In this document: piece after piece, positions 17,801 to 26,300 of the stretch
Layout of the letters: the number at the start of each line of letters is the position of its first letter
Position numbering within the stretch: the first letter of the stretch is position 1
NCBI GenBank assembly: GCA_947493005.1
Contig: CANLOY010000008.1
Span: 144,041-208,040 of the forward strand
From: an uncultured Roseivirga sp.
GTDB taxonomy: Bacteria > Bacteroidota > Bacteroidia > Cytophagales > Cyclobacteriaceae
Length of the DNA: 64,000 nucleotides
Direction: 5' to 3'
Notes under the pieces: generated by a model
Database searches by the model: none
Seen by the model: the letters and a program-made list of their open reading frames with translations, nothing else
Told to the model about the DNA's origin: nothing
Program-made: the position numbers and the translations under genes

Positions 17801-20800
17801 ACAGTGTCAATAACAGCATAGGTACCCCTTCTGTAGTTACACTTCAGGCTGACAAAAGATCAGTGGTATTGGATTTCTCAATAGACTTTGAACAAGAGGT
17901 TGAAAATCGGTTGACCCTTACAGGGGTTGCCGACTTATCAGGCAATGCAATTTCAACAAACCGAAATTATGATTTTACTTTCGACAGGCTTGCTCCAAGG
18001 CTGAATAGCATATCATTGATTTCTCCCACTGTACTGGCAGTTGAGTTTTCAGAAGAAGTCGTACAGTCGGTTGCTGAAACTGCCAGCAATTATTCTGTCG
18101 ACAACGGGATTGGAAACCCATTAACAGCTACCCGAAGAGAAAGCAATACTTCAATGGTAGATTTGACTTTTAACGACTTGGGCAATAACGCCATCAACAC
18201 GCTCACCATCTCTAACATTCAGGATTTATTCAGTAACAATTTGAGTACAGACCTGACTGCAACCTTTTCTACGCTTGACCCCACTTTTGGAACCTTCACA
18301 ATACTTTCAGATACTACTATTCAGATTCAGTTTACCAAAGATCTCACACAGGCATCGGCAGAAGAAAAAGAAAATTATGGTTTCGATGGCGGACTTGGTC
18401 CTAAGCGCGTTGTTCAAAGCTCCACAGATCCGTCCATTGTGGTCATTACGCTTACAACCCCAATGATTCTGAATCAAAACTATAGACTGGTAGTCGATAA
18501 GTTAACCGACACAGATGGTAACGTAATTTCACCGATTTCTTTTGACTTCTCTTTCGATCCAATGATCAATGCGGTGAATATTCTGAACCCCAATACCATA
18601 GTAGTAGCGTTTTCTTCAGACTTAAGAGAAGCTGAGGCAGAAACAGTCACAAATTATAGCCTAAATCAGAGTATTGGAAACCCGCTGGCCGCAGTGCGAA
18701 ACCCGGATCAAAACAATGAAGTAACATTGTTTTTTAACGAAGCTCTGCAGGAGTCTCAGGATTATATTTTGTCCATTCAGAACTTAAGAAGTGTCTTTGG
18801 TGATATTATTCCCGCTTCTAACCATAACTTCAACTACGATGTCACCGCTCCACAGATTATCACTGTCAACTCTGTTGACTTGAACAGAATTGAAGTGGTA
18901 TTTAATGAGCCAGTTGATCCTGTAACCGCTAAAACATTAAATCACTACACACTGAATAATGGAATTGGTCAACCATCTGCTGCTACTATAGCTGCATCTG
19001 CTACCAATACGGTTATTCTGGATTTTAGTACTAATCTGGTGGATGCTACACTTTACCAACTTACAGTAGACAGGGTGGAAGACACTCAGGGGAAGGCAAT
19101 AAATAATGCCACTTTTGATTTTACTTATTCCGGACCCATCACCCCTTCTTTCAGGGATATTGTAATCAACGAAGTCTATTTTGATACTGAATTAGATGCT
19201 GGCTTACCAAATGTAGAATTCATAGAGATTTACAACAGAGGAAGTTCTGATATTCTACTCACTGATTTTGCCATAGCAGATAAAAAAGACACTGCCTACC
19301 TTACAAGCTTTACACTCAGCCCCAACAGTTACCTAACCATAACCACCCGAGCTGCTGAAAGTAGCTACTCTAATTTTGGTGCTGCAATGGGAGTCAGCAA
19401 TTTCCCTTCACTTTCCAATACAGGAGAAACCATCTATCTGTTAGGCAGAAGTCTTCAGGTTCTTGATTCTCTTTCCTATGACAAATCGTATTATAATGAC
19501 ACAAACAAAGAAGCTGGGGGCTTCACAATCGAACTCATTAACCCCGATAAGCCTTGTTTTGATATTTCGAACTTTGGGGCTTCAGTACATACAAATGGTG
19601 GTACACCAGGATCACAAAACTCAATCTATAATAACACACCTGATAGTACTGCTCCTCAGATTTCAAGTATCTCCCCTGCTTCGGATACCGAGATCAGGTT
19701 AGTTTTTAATGAAGCCATGGATGTTGGCACACTTGTAAGTGGAAACTTTTCTGTTCAAGGGGGAAGCAATATCTCCAGTGTAACCGTTAACAGTTATTTT
19801 GGCACAGACGTAACACTTACACTGGCAAGTGCATTTACAAGAGGTATTTCTCAAACTTTGCTGGTTTCCGGAATTCAGGACTGTTCGGGTAATGTACTAA
19901 ACACTCAGGTGTCCTTTCTTCTAGGGGCGATTCCTGGAATAGAGGAGTTGTTGATTACAGAGATTATGGCTACACCATCTCCATCACAAGGTTTACCCGC
20001 CAGAGAATATATAGAGATTTATAATAACTCTAATAAGACCATTTCCTTAGGCGAAGTTACATTTTCAGATGATAACAGCAGTCATCAGTTAGACGCCATA
20101 AACCTTGCACCGCAGTCATACTTGATTTTGTCTGACAATGATGGTGCAAGTGAGCTGGCACCATATGGAGCCGTTATGGCTATCAACTCATTTCCTACCC
20201 TAACCGTTTCAGATCAGGTCATGCTGACTAACAGCCTGAACGAAAAGGTCTTCTCTGTATCCTATGACAGGTCATTCTATCGCGATGAGAACAAGGATGA
20301 TGGTGGATATAGCATTGAAATGATCAACCTTAACCCGGCCTGTTATGACAATGACAACTGGACTGCATCAAATGCTGCAATCGGAGGTACACCGGGGACA
20401 CAAAATTCTGTTTTCGACAATACACCTGACACAACATCTCCTGAAGTAACGAGCTTCTCCGTCATAACAAGAAGTCAGCTTTCCATCAATTTCAATGAAT
20501 CAATGGATGTATCAACAATCATTCCTGTAAACTTCCAGCTTAGTGGTTCATTGTCCATTTCAAACATTGGGCTTCAGGATCAGTTTGGAAAACAAATTTT
20601 GATCAACCTGAATAGCACTTTCAGTGAAGGGGACCTTCATACTTTAAACGTATCTGGTCTGAAAGACTGTGCTGGAAACACGATGGCCAATGCGCAATTC
20701 AGTTTCTCGCAAGGAGCCGAACCAAGAGCAAATGAACTGATTATCACTGAAATAATGCCAATACCAGTACCCAGTCAAGGTTTATCAGAGGTGGAGTATC

Positions 20801-22347
20801 TGGAAATTTATAACCCTACAGCTCGTGTTTTATCCCTTAATAGTGTGGTACTGTCAGACGCAACCAGCTCAACCCGATTAGATGCTTTTGATCTCAACCC
20901 TGGAGAATACTTATTGCTTGTACCTAACTCAGGAGTTAATCAGTTTTCTGGAGTTCAAAACATTCTGGGAGTCAGTAATTGGCCTAACCTAAATAATACC
21001 TCAGACAGGCTTATGCTTCACAACCCTTCCAATCAGGAGATTTTTAAAGTTAGCTATAACCAATCATGGTTTAGAAGCTCTGTTAAAGATGGAGGTGGCT
21101 ATTCGCTTGAGATGATAGATACAAACTTCCCTTGTTTAGAAGAAAGTAATTGGATTGCTTCTGAAAGTTCAAATGGTGGAACACCTGGGCTCGTTAATTC
21201 CGTTAATGGAAGCAATCCGGATAACACAGGGCCAGAATTGTTACGAGCAGTTGCACTTAACTCATCAACTATTCAGGTAGATTTTAATGAAAGACTTAAT
21301 ACCTCAACGATTCAGGCCAGTAATTTTACAGCGAATAACAGTTTATCATTCATTGCTGTTCAAATCAATGAAGATGAAAAATCATTAACGCTAACCACAG
21401 CTACCGATTTAATTGCGAATACTGTTTATAAGATTACTGCCGATAACATAACCGATTGTACTGGAAACCTGATAAGTAACAGTGCTAAAACTGCTGACTT
21501 AATTGTAGCCGCAGAGGCTGATCCTTTAGATATTATCATCAATGAAATTCTATTTAACCCAAATTCAGGAGGTGTTAGATTTGTAGAGATTTACAATAAT
21601 TCAACCAAACATATAAACCTTAAAGATTGGAAGCTGGCAGGACTCACGAACTCCCGGGTAGTTTCAGAGGGAAACCTCTTTATGGCACCATCAACCTACC
21701 TTACCATTACCAATAATGGAACTACTCTGTTAAGCCAATACCCAAAAGCTAAACAGGAAACTTTTGTAGAAATTAGTTCAATGCCAGGACTCCCCAGCGA
21801 TGAGGGAACTGCCTCTCTTCTAAAACCTGACAATACTGAAATTGATGCTTTTGATTATAATGAAGATTATCATTCTCCATTACTAAGCAGTAAACAAGGA
21901 GTCTCTTTGGAAAGAATAAACTTCTCCGGTGCTTCAAATGATGCTAATAATTGGTTCTCTGCTTCTTCAACTGAGAACTATGCCACTCCGGGCTATGTAA
22001 ACTCTCAATCCATTACTCCGGGAGCCCAGGCAGGAGGTATAAAGATTGACCCGCCAGCCTTCGCACCAGACTTACCGGGAGGCAGCAATTTCACCACTTT
22101 GAATTACAATTTTAATACAGCGGGGAACACACTTAGCATTAAAATTATTGATGCTGATGGCAAGGTAATAAGGCAAGTTACCCAAAACACAATTGTCGGC
22201 ACCGAAGGCTTTTTTACCTGGGATGGAACCTCTGATAAAGGAAGCAAAGCCAGAGTTGGTTATTACATGGTATTAATGGAAGTGATTTCATCGGAAGGAA
22301 GGGTAAGTTATCTTCGAGATAAGGTGGCAATTGGTTCCAGATTTTAG
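14890..22347 (+). CDS. Giant exported protein with lamin-tail and Ig-like modules
   Basis: About 2485 residues from the ATG at 14890 (a TTG at 14869 precedes it). Residues 1-20 are a signal peptide. Next comes a beta-sandwich-like domain (about 25-195), then roughly 14 Ig-like repeats of 90-100 residues (pattern: SAE..NYS..NGIGNP ... L.V.N..D..GN). Five lamin-tail domains interrupt these near nt 16334, 19150, 19938, 20728 and 21530, each starting like IVINELF or LIITEIM and ending GGTPG.QNS. The C-terminus (from about nt 22095) is a FlgD-Ig-like domain ending YLRDKVAIGSRF. It is probably a cell-surface or secreted adhesin-like protein, possibly exported by T9SS. No enzyme domain is visible. 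Confidence 0.9.
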   Translation: MKLTISTFLLLLTNILFSQINSFPYSESFEQSFTTGTDVTFIPGWTGNIVATTNRIFEGSDPRTGSNSLNVIPVSNFFGEIDISLDLTGVSNPRVSFYAFSKKNGSASSNRPAILRFSTSINGGSSFLDDVQIGTDTSFPNDNTTSYTQYEYDLPVAANNEANVIVRITVSRGDGSGSAAELVMDDFTIEKQIVPLAIANVSASTNSSVLITFNQDVIQASAENIANYAINNGVTISAASLTSSNQVTLTTSTMGNNNYELTINNVADVDTNTPSSNLTSNFSYVQPLAIDGITVVDKNTIEVDFNLNLEETSAQVLSNYSVDNGIVNPSSAQRNVLENDKVTLTFSNDLTENNFTLTVNNVTDISTLAAATNLTSGFSYLPLTVSSITANSSTEIQITYNQNVQNTSATNASNYTIAFGIGNPASIVQSGTNAAIVTLTLNSPMVNNTYGVTINNVLNTTGNATTENLSTNVQFQTATDKRQIVINELFADPSGANQPNPLVLPNGSADEYVELYNNTNNAIDITGFDLSGGTVGSHVLGANSYVILTSSSNVVDFQGFGDVVAVSSWNTLTNGGEQLILRDNLNNLVDSLTYDLTWYQDNNKSDGGWSLEQINPELSCSDANNWGASIATAGGTPGTQNSIFNNSPDTQGPNLTTVTISSNQELIVHFNEIMDAVSLSGASYSFDNGLSISTITPNAPGMRSVTLQLASPMVSGTIYSLTVTGATDCTGNAIDQNNLSFLFDNLPPVLERIVLKTPTRFDLIFDEDLNQAIAETETNYSIDPSIGNPSQATLNTTDKSRVEFSLSSNMSIGSGYTLSYQNLTDTLGNAISNSNLGFGFENHVDTVIVISSQLLDVHFTQSLDETSAEVAGNYSVGNGIGSPTTASLDGSNNNLVHLIFSSNFPENNTITIEFENLRNASANYLQTLNTSFVYDTDDPDVTTVTVIDQNSLQIDFDEVLDQTSAESINNYSVNNSIGTPSVVTLQADKRSVVLDFSIDFEQEVENRLTLTGVADLSGNAISTNRNYDFTFDRLAPRLNSISLISPTVLAVEFSEEVVQSVAETASNYSVDNGIGNPLTATRRESNTSMVDLTFNDLGNNAINTLTISNIQDLFSNNLSTDLTATFSTLDPTFGTFTILSDTTIQIQFTKDLTQASAEEKENYGFDGGLGPKRVVQSSTDPSIVVITLTTPMILNQNYRLVVDKLTDTDGNVISPISFDFSFDPMINAVNILNPNTIVVAFSSDLREAEAETVTNYSLNQSIGNPLAAVRNPDQNNEVTLFFNEALQESQDYILSIQNLRSVFGDIIPASNHNFNYDVTAPQIITVNSVDLNRIEVVFNEPVDPVTAKTLNHYTLNNGIGQPSAATIAASATNTVILDFSTNLVDATLYQLTVDRVEDTQGKAINNATFDFTYSGPITPSFRDIVINEVYFDTELDAGLPNVEFIEIYNRGSSDILLTDFAIADKKDTAYLTSFTLSPNSYLTITTRAAESSYSNFGAAMGVSNFPSLSNTGETIYLLGRSLQVLDSLSYDKSYYNDTNKEAGGFTIELINPDKPCFDISNFGASVHTNGGTPGSQNSIYNNTPDSTAPQISSISPASDTEIRLVFNEAMDVGTLVSGNFSVQGGSNISSVTVNSYFGTDVTLTLASAFTRGISQTLLVSGIQDCSGNVLNTQVSFLLGAIPGIEELLITEIMATPSPSQGLPAREYIEIYNNSNKTISLGEVTFSDDNSSHQLDAINLAPQSYLILSDNDGASELAPYGAVMAINSFPTLTVSDQVMLTNSLNEKVFSVSYDRSFYRDENKDDGGYSIEMINLNPACYDNDNWTASNAAIGGTPGTQNSVFDNTPDTTSPEVTSFSVITRSQLSINFNESMDVSTIIPVNFQLSGSLSISNIGLQDQFGKQILINLNSTFSEGDLHTLNVSGLKDCAGNTMANAQFSFSQGAEPRANELIITEIMPIPVPSQGLSEVEYLEIYNPTARVLSLNSVVLSDATSSTRLDAFDLNPGEYLLLVPNSGVNQFSGVQNILGVSNWPNLNNTSDRLMLHNPSNQEIFKVSYNQSWFRSSVKDGGGYSLEMIDTNFPCLEESNWIASESSNGGTPGLVNSVNGSNPDNTGPELLRAVALNSSTIQVDFNERLNTSTIQASNFTANNSLSFIAVQINEDEKSLTLTTATDLIANTVYKITADNITDCTGNLISNSAKTADLIVAAEADPLDIIINEILFNPNSGGVRFVEIYNNSTKHINLKDWKLAGLTNSRVVSEGNLFMAPSTYLTITNNGTTLLSQYPKAKQETFVEISSMPGLPSDEGTASLLKPDNTEIDAFDYNEDYHSPLLSSKQGVSLERINFSGASNDANNWFSASSTENYATPGYVNSQSITPGAQAGGIKIDPPAFAPDLPGGSNFTTLNYNFNTAGNTLSIKIIDADGKVIRQVTQNTIVGTEGFFTWDGTSDKGSKARVGYYMVLMEVISSEGRVSYLRDKVAIGSRF

Positions 22348-22506
22348 ATCTCACCGAATATTTAGTAAAGCCTCTTTTCCAACTCAGTAGATATTCTACC
22401 TTTTTTGTAATTCAACCAACATTTATTATGCTATTATTATCAATATTAAAAGATTGTTAACTATCTTAATAGAAAGACTACAACTGCAACTTAAGAGACT
22501 ACTGAC
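22348..22506. other. Gap between the giant gene and the small ORF
   Basis: A/T-rich and without a frame longer than a few codons. TACCTTTT near 22398 is one base off the -7 consensus and has no -33 partner. Nothing else recognised. Confidence 0.5.
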
Positions 22507-22659
22507 ATGAATTGTTTAATCAATGAAACAGCTGACCGCTATTTACGGAGAGGCAGAAAAATCGAAGTTATTGCCAGGTATATGCGCTTGAAATACCGGG
22601 TGAGCATAGAGGCCTCCGTATTGGCAAAAAGACTACAGCTAATGCAAATGAACTACTAA
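22507..22659 (+). CDS. Possible 50-residue basic protein
   Basis: An ATG-started frame of 50 codons (MNCLINETADRYLRRGRKIE, then VIARYMRLKYRVSIEASVLA to the end). It is highly basic, has no signal peptide, and looks like one or two amphipathic helices that could bind nucleic acid. A near-perfect intrinsic terminator begins one base after its stop, and there is no other gene between the giant protein and the dksA-like gene. This arrangement supports a real short transcript. I know no family. The alternative is a small RNA with a chance frame. Confidence 0.45.
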   Translation: MNCLINETADRYLRRGRKIEVIARYMRLKYRVSIEASVLAKRLQLMQMNY

Positions 22660-22660
22660 T

Positions 22661-22688
22661 AAAAAGTCCCTTTCTCAAGGGACTTTTT
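22661..22688 (+). terminator. Intrinsic terminator after the small ORF
   Basis: AAAAAGTCCCTT pairs perfectly with AAGGGACTTTTT around the loop TCTC, a 12-bp stem ending in five T. It can also work on the opposite strand. Confidence 0.85.
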
Positions 22689-22860
22689 GCATTAAGATTT
22701 GGTTAGGTTATTGATATCCAGAATATCAGTAATTGGCAAAGCTGTTTTTACCAAAAAAACGTTTGGCAATCTATCTGTTCAAAAAACATCTATATAGTTT
22801 GCAAATCATTGGCGCAAGAGTAATTTAGCACAACTTTGTCTATTACGTAATCAAAGATTT

Positions 22861-23244
22861 ATGAGTCAGTCGGAGAAAAACAGATATTCTGAAAATGAAC
22901 TTAAAGAGTTCGAAGCACTTATCTTAGAAAAGATAGATAAGGCTAAAGTTGAGTTAAACGAGCTGAAAAAGAGTTTAACGAAGAGTGGAGATACTGGGGA
23001 AGATATCACAAACAATTCGACTAAAGTGCTGGAAGATGGAGCAGATACACTAGAAAAAGAGAACCTGAACCAATTGGCGGCACGTCAGCAGAAATTTATC
23101 AACAACCTGGAGAATGCATTGATCAGAATTAAGAATGGTACTTATGGGATTTGTATAGATACTGGAAACCTAATCTCTAAAGAAAGGTTGAAAGCAGTAC
23201 CACATACCATGCACTCCATAGCAGCCAAACTAGCTAAAAAATAA
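22861..23244 (+). CDS. DksA/TraR-family protein with degenerate zinc finger
   Basis: A 127-residue protein: an N-terminal coiled coil (to about residue 85, rich in Glu, Lys and Leu) followed by the DksA-type end NGTYGICIDTGNLISKERLK, then AVPHTMHSI. In classical DksA this region holds four zinc-binding Cys; here only one remains, the others being Thr and His/Ser. The fold is probably kept without zinc, as in other Bacteroidota members. DksA proteins reach into the RNA polymerase secondary channel and, with ppGpp, change promoter choice. Four bases separate it from scpB. Confidence 0.88.
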   Translation: MSQSEKNRYSENELKEFEALILEKIDKAKVELNELKKSLTKSGDTGEDITNNSTKVLEDGADTLEKENLNQLAARQQKFINNLENALIRIKNGTYGICIDTGNLISKERLKAVPHTMHSIAAKLAKK

Positions 23245-23248
23245 TATT

Positions 23249-23833
23249 ATGGACTTTCTGAGCCAGCATATTGAAGCTTTAATATTCTGCGCTCAGAAAC
23301 CTATTAGCCTATCAGAAATTCAAGCATGCTTGTCGGAGATGTTTGAAACTAAGGTTCCTGAAAAAGATATTAAAAAAGCTATTGAGGGCATCCTTGAAAA
23401 GTATTCTGATGACAAGTTCCCCTTCGAAGCTCAAAAAATTGGTGGAGGCTATCAGTTTTTAACCAAACCTGCCTATCAGGCCAGTATTGGCATTTTACTC
23501 AAGCAGCAATCAAAGAAAAGGCTATCTGTATCCGCACTAGAAACCCTTTCCATAATTGCTTACAAGCAACCAGTGACTAAATCGGGTATTGAGCAAATCA
23601 GGGGAGTAAATTGTGATTACTCAGTTCAAAAACTCCTTGAAAAAGAACTGATTGAGATAAAGGGTAAGTCCGACAGTATAGGACGTCCATTGCTATATGG
23701 CACTTCTGATAGGTTTATGGACTATTTCGGAATCAATGACCTGAAAGACCTCCCCACTCCAAAAGATTTTGCTACTCCTGAAAATGAAATAGGCACTCCA
23801 GGAGAAGAAGACCAAGATACTAAACCTGAATAA
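23249..23833 (+). CDS. scpB: Segregation and condensation protein ScpB
   Basis: A 194-residue protein with the ScpB double winged-helix layout: IEALIFCAQKPISLSEIQACL at the start of the first domain, and SALETLSIIAYKQPVTKSGIEQIRGVN, the best conserved block, in the second. Residues after about 170 are an acidic, unstructured tail. ScpB bridges the SMC head domains together with the kleisin ScpA in the chromosome condensation complex. scpA is not in this window. It is placed between the DksA-like gene and the pseudouridine synthase, all in one direction. Confidence 0.94.
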   Translation: MDFLSQHIEALIFCAQKPISLSEIQACLSEMFETKVPEKDIKKAIEGILEKYSDDKFPFEAQKIGGGYQFLTKPAYQASIGILLKQQSKKRLSVSALETLSIIAYKQPVTKSGIEQIRGVNCDYSVQKLLEKELIEIKGKSDSIGRPLLYGTSDRFMDYFGINDLKDLPTPKDFATPENEIGTPGEEDQDTKPE

Positions 23834-23835
23834 GC

Positions 23836-23843
23836 TACCTTTG
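23836..23843 (+). promoter_or_regulatory. -7 promoter element before the pseudouridine synthase gene
   Basis: TACCTTTG matches TAnnTTTG and lies 30 bases before the ATG at 23874, directly after the scpB stop. A -33 element is not evident. Confidence 0.4.
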
Positions 23844-23873
23844 TATGAAATACAGTAGTGATACTGAATCATC

Positions 23874-24674
23874 ATGCAGAGAAAGAATTTCAAACCAAAG
23901 AAAAAGGGCAGTTCAAAAACAAACGAACGCCCGGAATATCAAAATCCAAAACTCAAGGCCGATAACAAACAGTCAGAGGGTATACGCTTGAATAAGTATA
24001 TAGCCAATGCAGGTGTTTGTTCCAGAAGAGAAGCCGATAAGCTTATTGAAAAAGGAGAGATTACCGTTAATGGAAAGATAGTTAAAGAGCTAGGCTACAA
24101 AGTCCAGTCTGGAGAAATAGTAAAACACAATAAAAGGGAACTCAAACCTGAAAAACTTGTTTATCTATTGCTTAACAAACCGAAAGGCTTCATCACCACT
24201 ACTTCTGATCCAGAAGGAAGAAAAACGGTAATGGATCTGGTGGGTAAAGCTTGTGAAGAGCAGATTTTTCCAGTGGGCAGACTAGACAGGCTTACTACAG
24301 GTCTTTTATTATTTACCAATGATGGTGAGCTTTCGAAAAAACTGACACATCCTAGCCATAAGATCAAAAAAATCTATCAGGTAGAACTGAACAAAGCGAT
24401 TACTAAAGCTGACTTCCAATCTATTGTTGAGGGAGTTACTCTTGAGGATGGTAAAGTAGTAGTAGATGACCTGGCCATAATTAGTGATAACAATAGGTCA
24501 TTAGGTATAGAAATCCATATCGGGAAGAATAGAATTGTCAGAAGAATCTTTGAGCACCTGAGTTATACCGTTGAGAAACTCGATCGGGTTGCTTTTGGTG
24601 GGCTAACCAAAAAGGATCTCCCGAGGGGGAAATGGAGATTTTTAACTGAAAAAGAAGTGCTTTGGATGAAATAA
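23874..24674 (+). CDS. RluB-type rRNA pseudouridine synthase
   Basis: A 266-residue protein. The first 35 residues are a basic tail. An S4 RNA-binding domain follows (RLNKYIANAGVCSRREADKL), then the RsuA/RluB catalytic domain with VGRLDRLTTGLLLFTNDGEL, where the Asp of GRLD is the nucleophile. It should convert a specific uridine of 23S rRNA to pseudouridine, by analogy to RluB/RluE/RluF; the exact site cannot be read. The stop codon lies inside a 32-bp palindrome that probably serves as terminator. Confidence 0.92.
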   Translation: MQRKNFKPKKKGSSKTNERPEYQNPKLKADNKQSEGIRLNKYIANAGVCSRREADKLIEKGEITVNGKIVKELGYKVQSGEIVKHNKRELKPEKLVYLLLNKPKGFITTTSDPEGRKTVMDLVGKACEEQIFPVGRLDRLTTGLLLFTNDGELSKKLTHPSHKIKKIYQVELNKAITKADFQSIVEGVTLEDGKVVVDDLAIISDNNRSLGIEIHIGKNRIVRRIFEHLSYTVEKLDRVAFGGLTKKDLPRGKWRFLTEKEVLWMK

Positions 24675-24701
24675 AATAGTATGCATGCATACTATTTTAT
24701 T
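24670..24701. terminator. 32-bp perfect palindrome at the end of the pseudouridine synthase gene
   Basis: The left arm AATAAAATAGTATGCA is mirrored exactly by TGCATACTATTTTATT. The arms meet without a loop, so the RNA hairpin would open a few central bases. It contains the TAA stop (24672-24674). A tract of T lies within the right arm, so terminator function is likely in both directions, though the stem is A/T-rich. Confidence 0.6.
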
Positions 24702-24750
24702 CGTGATACTTATATTCGCAATGGTTATGCAAACGATTTCATTACATGAA

Positions 24751-24779
24751 AATAAAAAAGCCTCTCTAAAAAGAGAGGC
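24751..24779 (-). terminator. Terminator of tRNA-Phe
   Basis: On the minus strand GCCTCTCT and AGAGAGGC form an 8-bp stem around TTTT, followed by six T and further A/T. It starts nine bases after the tRNA end. Confidence 0.85.
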
Positions 24780-24787
24780 CTTCTACG

Positions 24788-24860
24788 TGGTGCTGAGTGG
24801 GCTCGAACCACCGACTCACGGATTTTCAGTCCGATGCTCTACCAACTGAGCTACAGCACC
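24788..24860 (-). tRNA. tRNA-Phe (anticodon GAA)
   Basis: The minus strand gives GGTGCTG / CAGCACC as acceptor stem, the D-arm TAGCTCAGTTGGTAGAGC, the anticodon arm CGGACTGAAAATCCG with GAA, and the T-arm GGTGGTTCGAGCCCACT. The discriminator is A at 24788. The genomic bases after it are CGT, so the CCA end is added after transcription. Length is 73 bases. Confidence 0.97.
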
Positions 24861-24873
24861 CCGAATGGGAGCA

Positions 24874-24904
24874 CAAAAGTATATAAAAAGTTAAACCGTG
24901 CAAA
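24874..24904 (-). promoter_or_regulatory. Promoter of tRNA-Phe
   Basis: On the minus strand TTTG (24904-24901), a spacer of exactly 19 bases, and TACTTTTG (24881-24874) match the housekeeping promoter. The start would be near 24868, eight bases before the tRNA 5' end. Confidence 0.8.
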
Positions 24905-24959
24905 ACATTTTTGATAAATTCAAAACTGATTATAAAATCAACTCCTACTAACGAATATT

Positions 24960-26285
24960 ATGCAATACTTGCCTCAAATCGCCTTCTTAGTTATTGTTGC
25001 TGCTGCTACGTATTTTTTGTACCGCAGGATCACTCAAATTCGTAAGAATATCTTTCTGGGAAAAGCATCAAACAGAACAGATAGAAAGTCTGAGAGATGG
25101 AAAACTATGCTGTTGGTAGCCTTAGGGCAAAAGAAAATGTTCAAGCGTATAATCCCTGCCTTTCTTCACTTATTAATCTACGTTGGCTTCTTGGTAATCA
25201 ATCTGGAAGTACTTGAGTTTCTAATTGATGGTTTTGCTGGTACGCATCGAATTTTTGCTCCTGTACTTGGTGATTTTTATACTGTATTGATTAATGTATT
25301 CGAGTTTCTCACTGTAGGTGTACTTTTCTCTTGTATTGCTTTTCTTATCAGAAGAAATGTGCTTAAGGTAAAACGCTTTTCAGGTGAGGAAATGCGCAAG
25401 TGGCCAACACTAGATGCCAACTTGATTCTGATTATAGAAACTGTATTGATGCTTGCTATTCTCACCATGAATGCAACCGACATGCTTATTCAGGGTCAAG
25501 ATGAACATTATGCTCAAACTGGTGAGTTCTTCTTTAGTAGCTTTTTGGTGCCTTTATTTGAAGGAATGAGTTTATCTACTCTCATTTTCGTAGAGCGCTT
25601 TGCATGGTGGTTCCACATCATTGGAATCTTAGGCTTTGCGATATATGTCACTTATTCCAAGCATTTGCACATTGCGCTGGCGTTTCCTAATACCTGGTAT
25701 TCCAACCTTGAGTCCAAGGGCAAAATTGAAAACATGCCGGTAGTGACTAATGAAGTGAAAATGATGCTTGGCATGCCAACTGAAGGGGCTGGAGATCCTC
25801 CTGCAGAAGTAGCAAGATTTGGTGCTAAAGATGTGAATGACCTCAGTTGGGTGAACATCATGAACGCTTACTCATGTACCGAATGTGGTAGGTGTACCTC
25901 TCAGTGCCCTGCAAACATCACGGGTAAGAAACTTTCGCCAAGAAAAGTAATGATGGCCACCAGAGACCGTGCTGAAGAGGTAGGAGCAAGTATAGCCAAA
26001 GGAGGAAAAGGTCTGGAAGATGGAAAGTCACTCTTAGGCGATTTTATTACCAAAGAAGAAATTAATGCATGTACAAGCTGTAATGCTTGTGTTGAAGCAT
26101 GTCCGGTTAACATAGACCCATTATCAATCATTTTGGAGATGAGAAGATATGTGGCTATGGAAGAGTCTGGATCACCTGCTTCCTGGAATGGTATGTTTCA
26201 GAATATTGAGACTAGTTTTTCACCATGGAAGTTTGCTCCGACTGATAGGTTCAAATGGGCAGACGATTTAAAGAAAGACGCATAA
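24960..26285 (+). CDS. Membrane (Fe-S) oxidoreductase, HdrD/GlpC-like ferredoxin half
   Basis: A 441-residue protein. The N-terminal part has about five membrane helices (first at residues 4-21, others between about 60 and 240) in the style of the NarI/cytochrome b subunit. The cytoplasmic C-terminal part has two 4Fe-4S motifs, CTECGRCTSQCP and CTSCNACVEACP. It lacks the CCG domains, which are supplied by the gene at 26885. Together they resemble split heterodisulfide-reductase-like or GlpC-like complexes that move electrons between a soluble donor and quinone. The donor is unknown. No Shine-Dalgarno is seen. Confidence 0.88.
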   Translation: MQYLPQIAFLVIVAAATYFLYRRITQIRKNIFLGKASNRTDRKSERWKTMLLVALGQKKMFKRIIPAFLHLLIYVGFLVINLEVLEFLIDGFAGTHRIFAPVLGDFYTVLINVFEFLTVGVLFSCIAFLIRRNVLKVKRFSGEEMRKWPTLDANLILIIETVLMLAILTMNATDMLIQGQDEHYAQTGEFFFSSFLVPLFEGMSLSTLIFVERFAWWFHIIGILGFAIYVTYSKHLHIALAFPNTWYSNLESKGKIENMPVVTNEVKMMLGMPTEGAGDPPAEVARFGAKDVNDLSWVNIMNAYSCTECGRCTSQCPANITGKKLSPRKVMMATRDRAEEVGASIAKGGKGLEDGKSLLGDFITKEEINACTSCNACVEACPVNIDPLSIILEMRRYVAMEESGSPASWNGMFQNIETSFSPWKFAPTDRFKWADDLKKDA

Positions 26286-26300
26286 ATCAGGTGTTATAAG

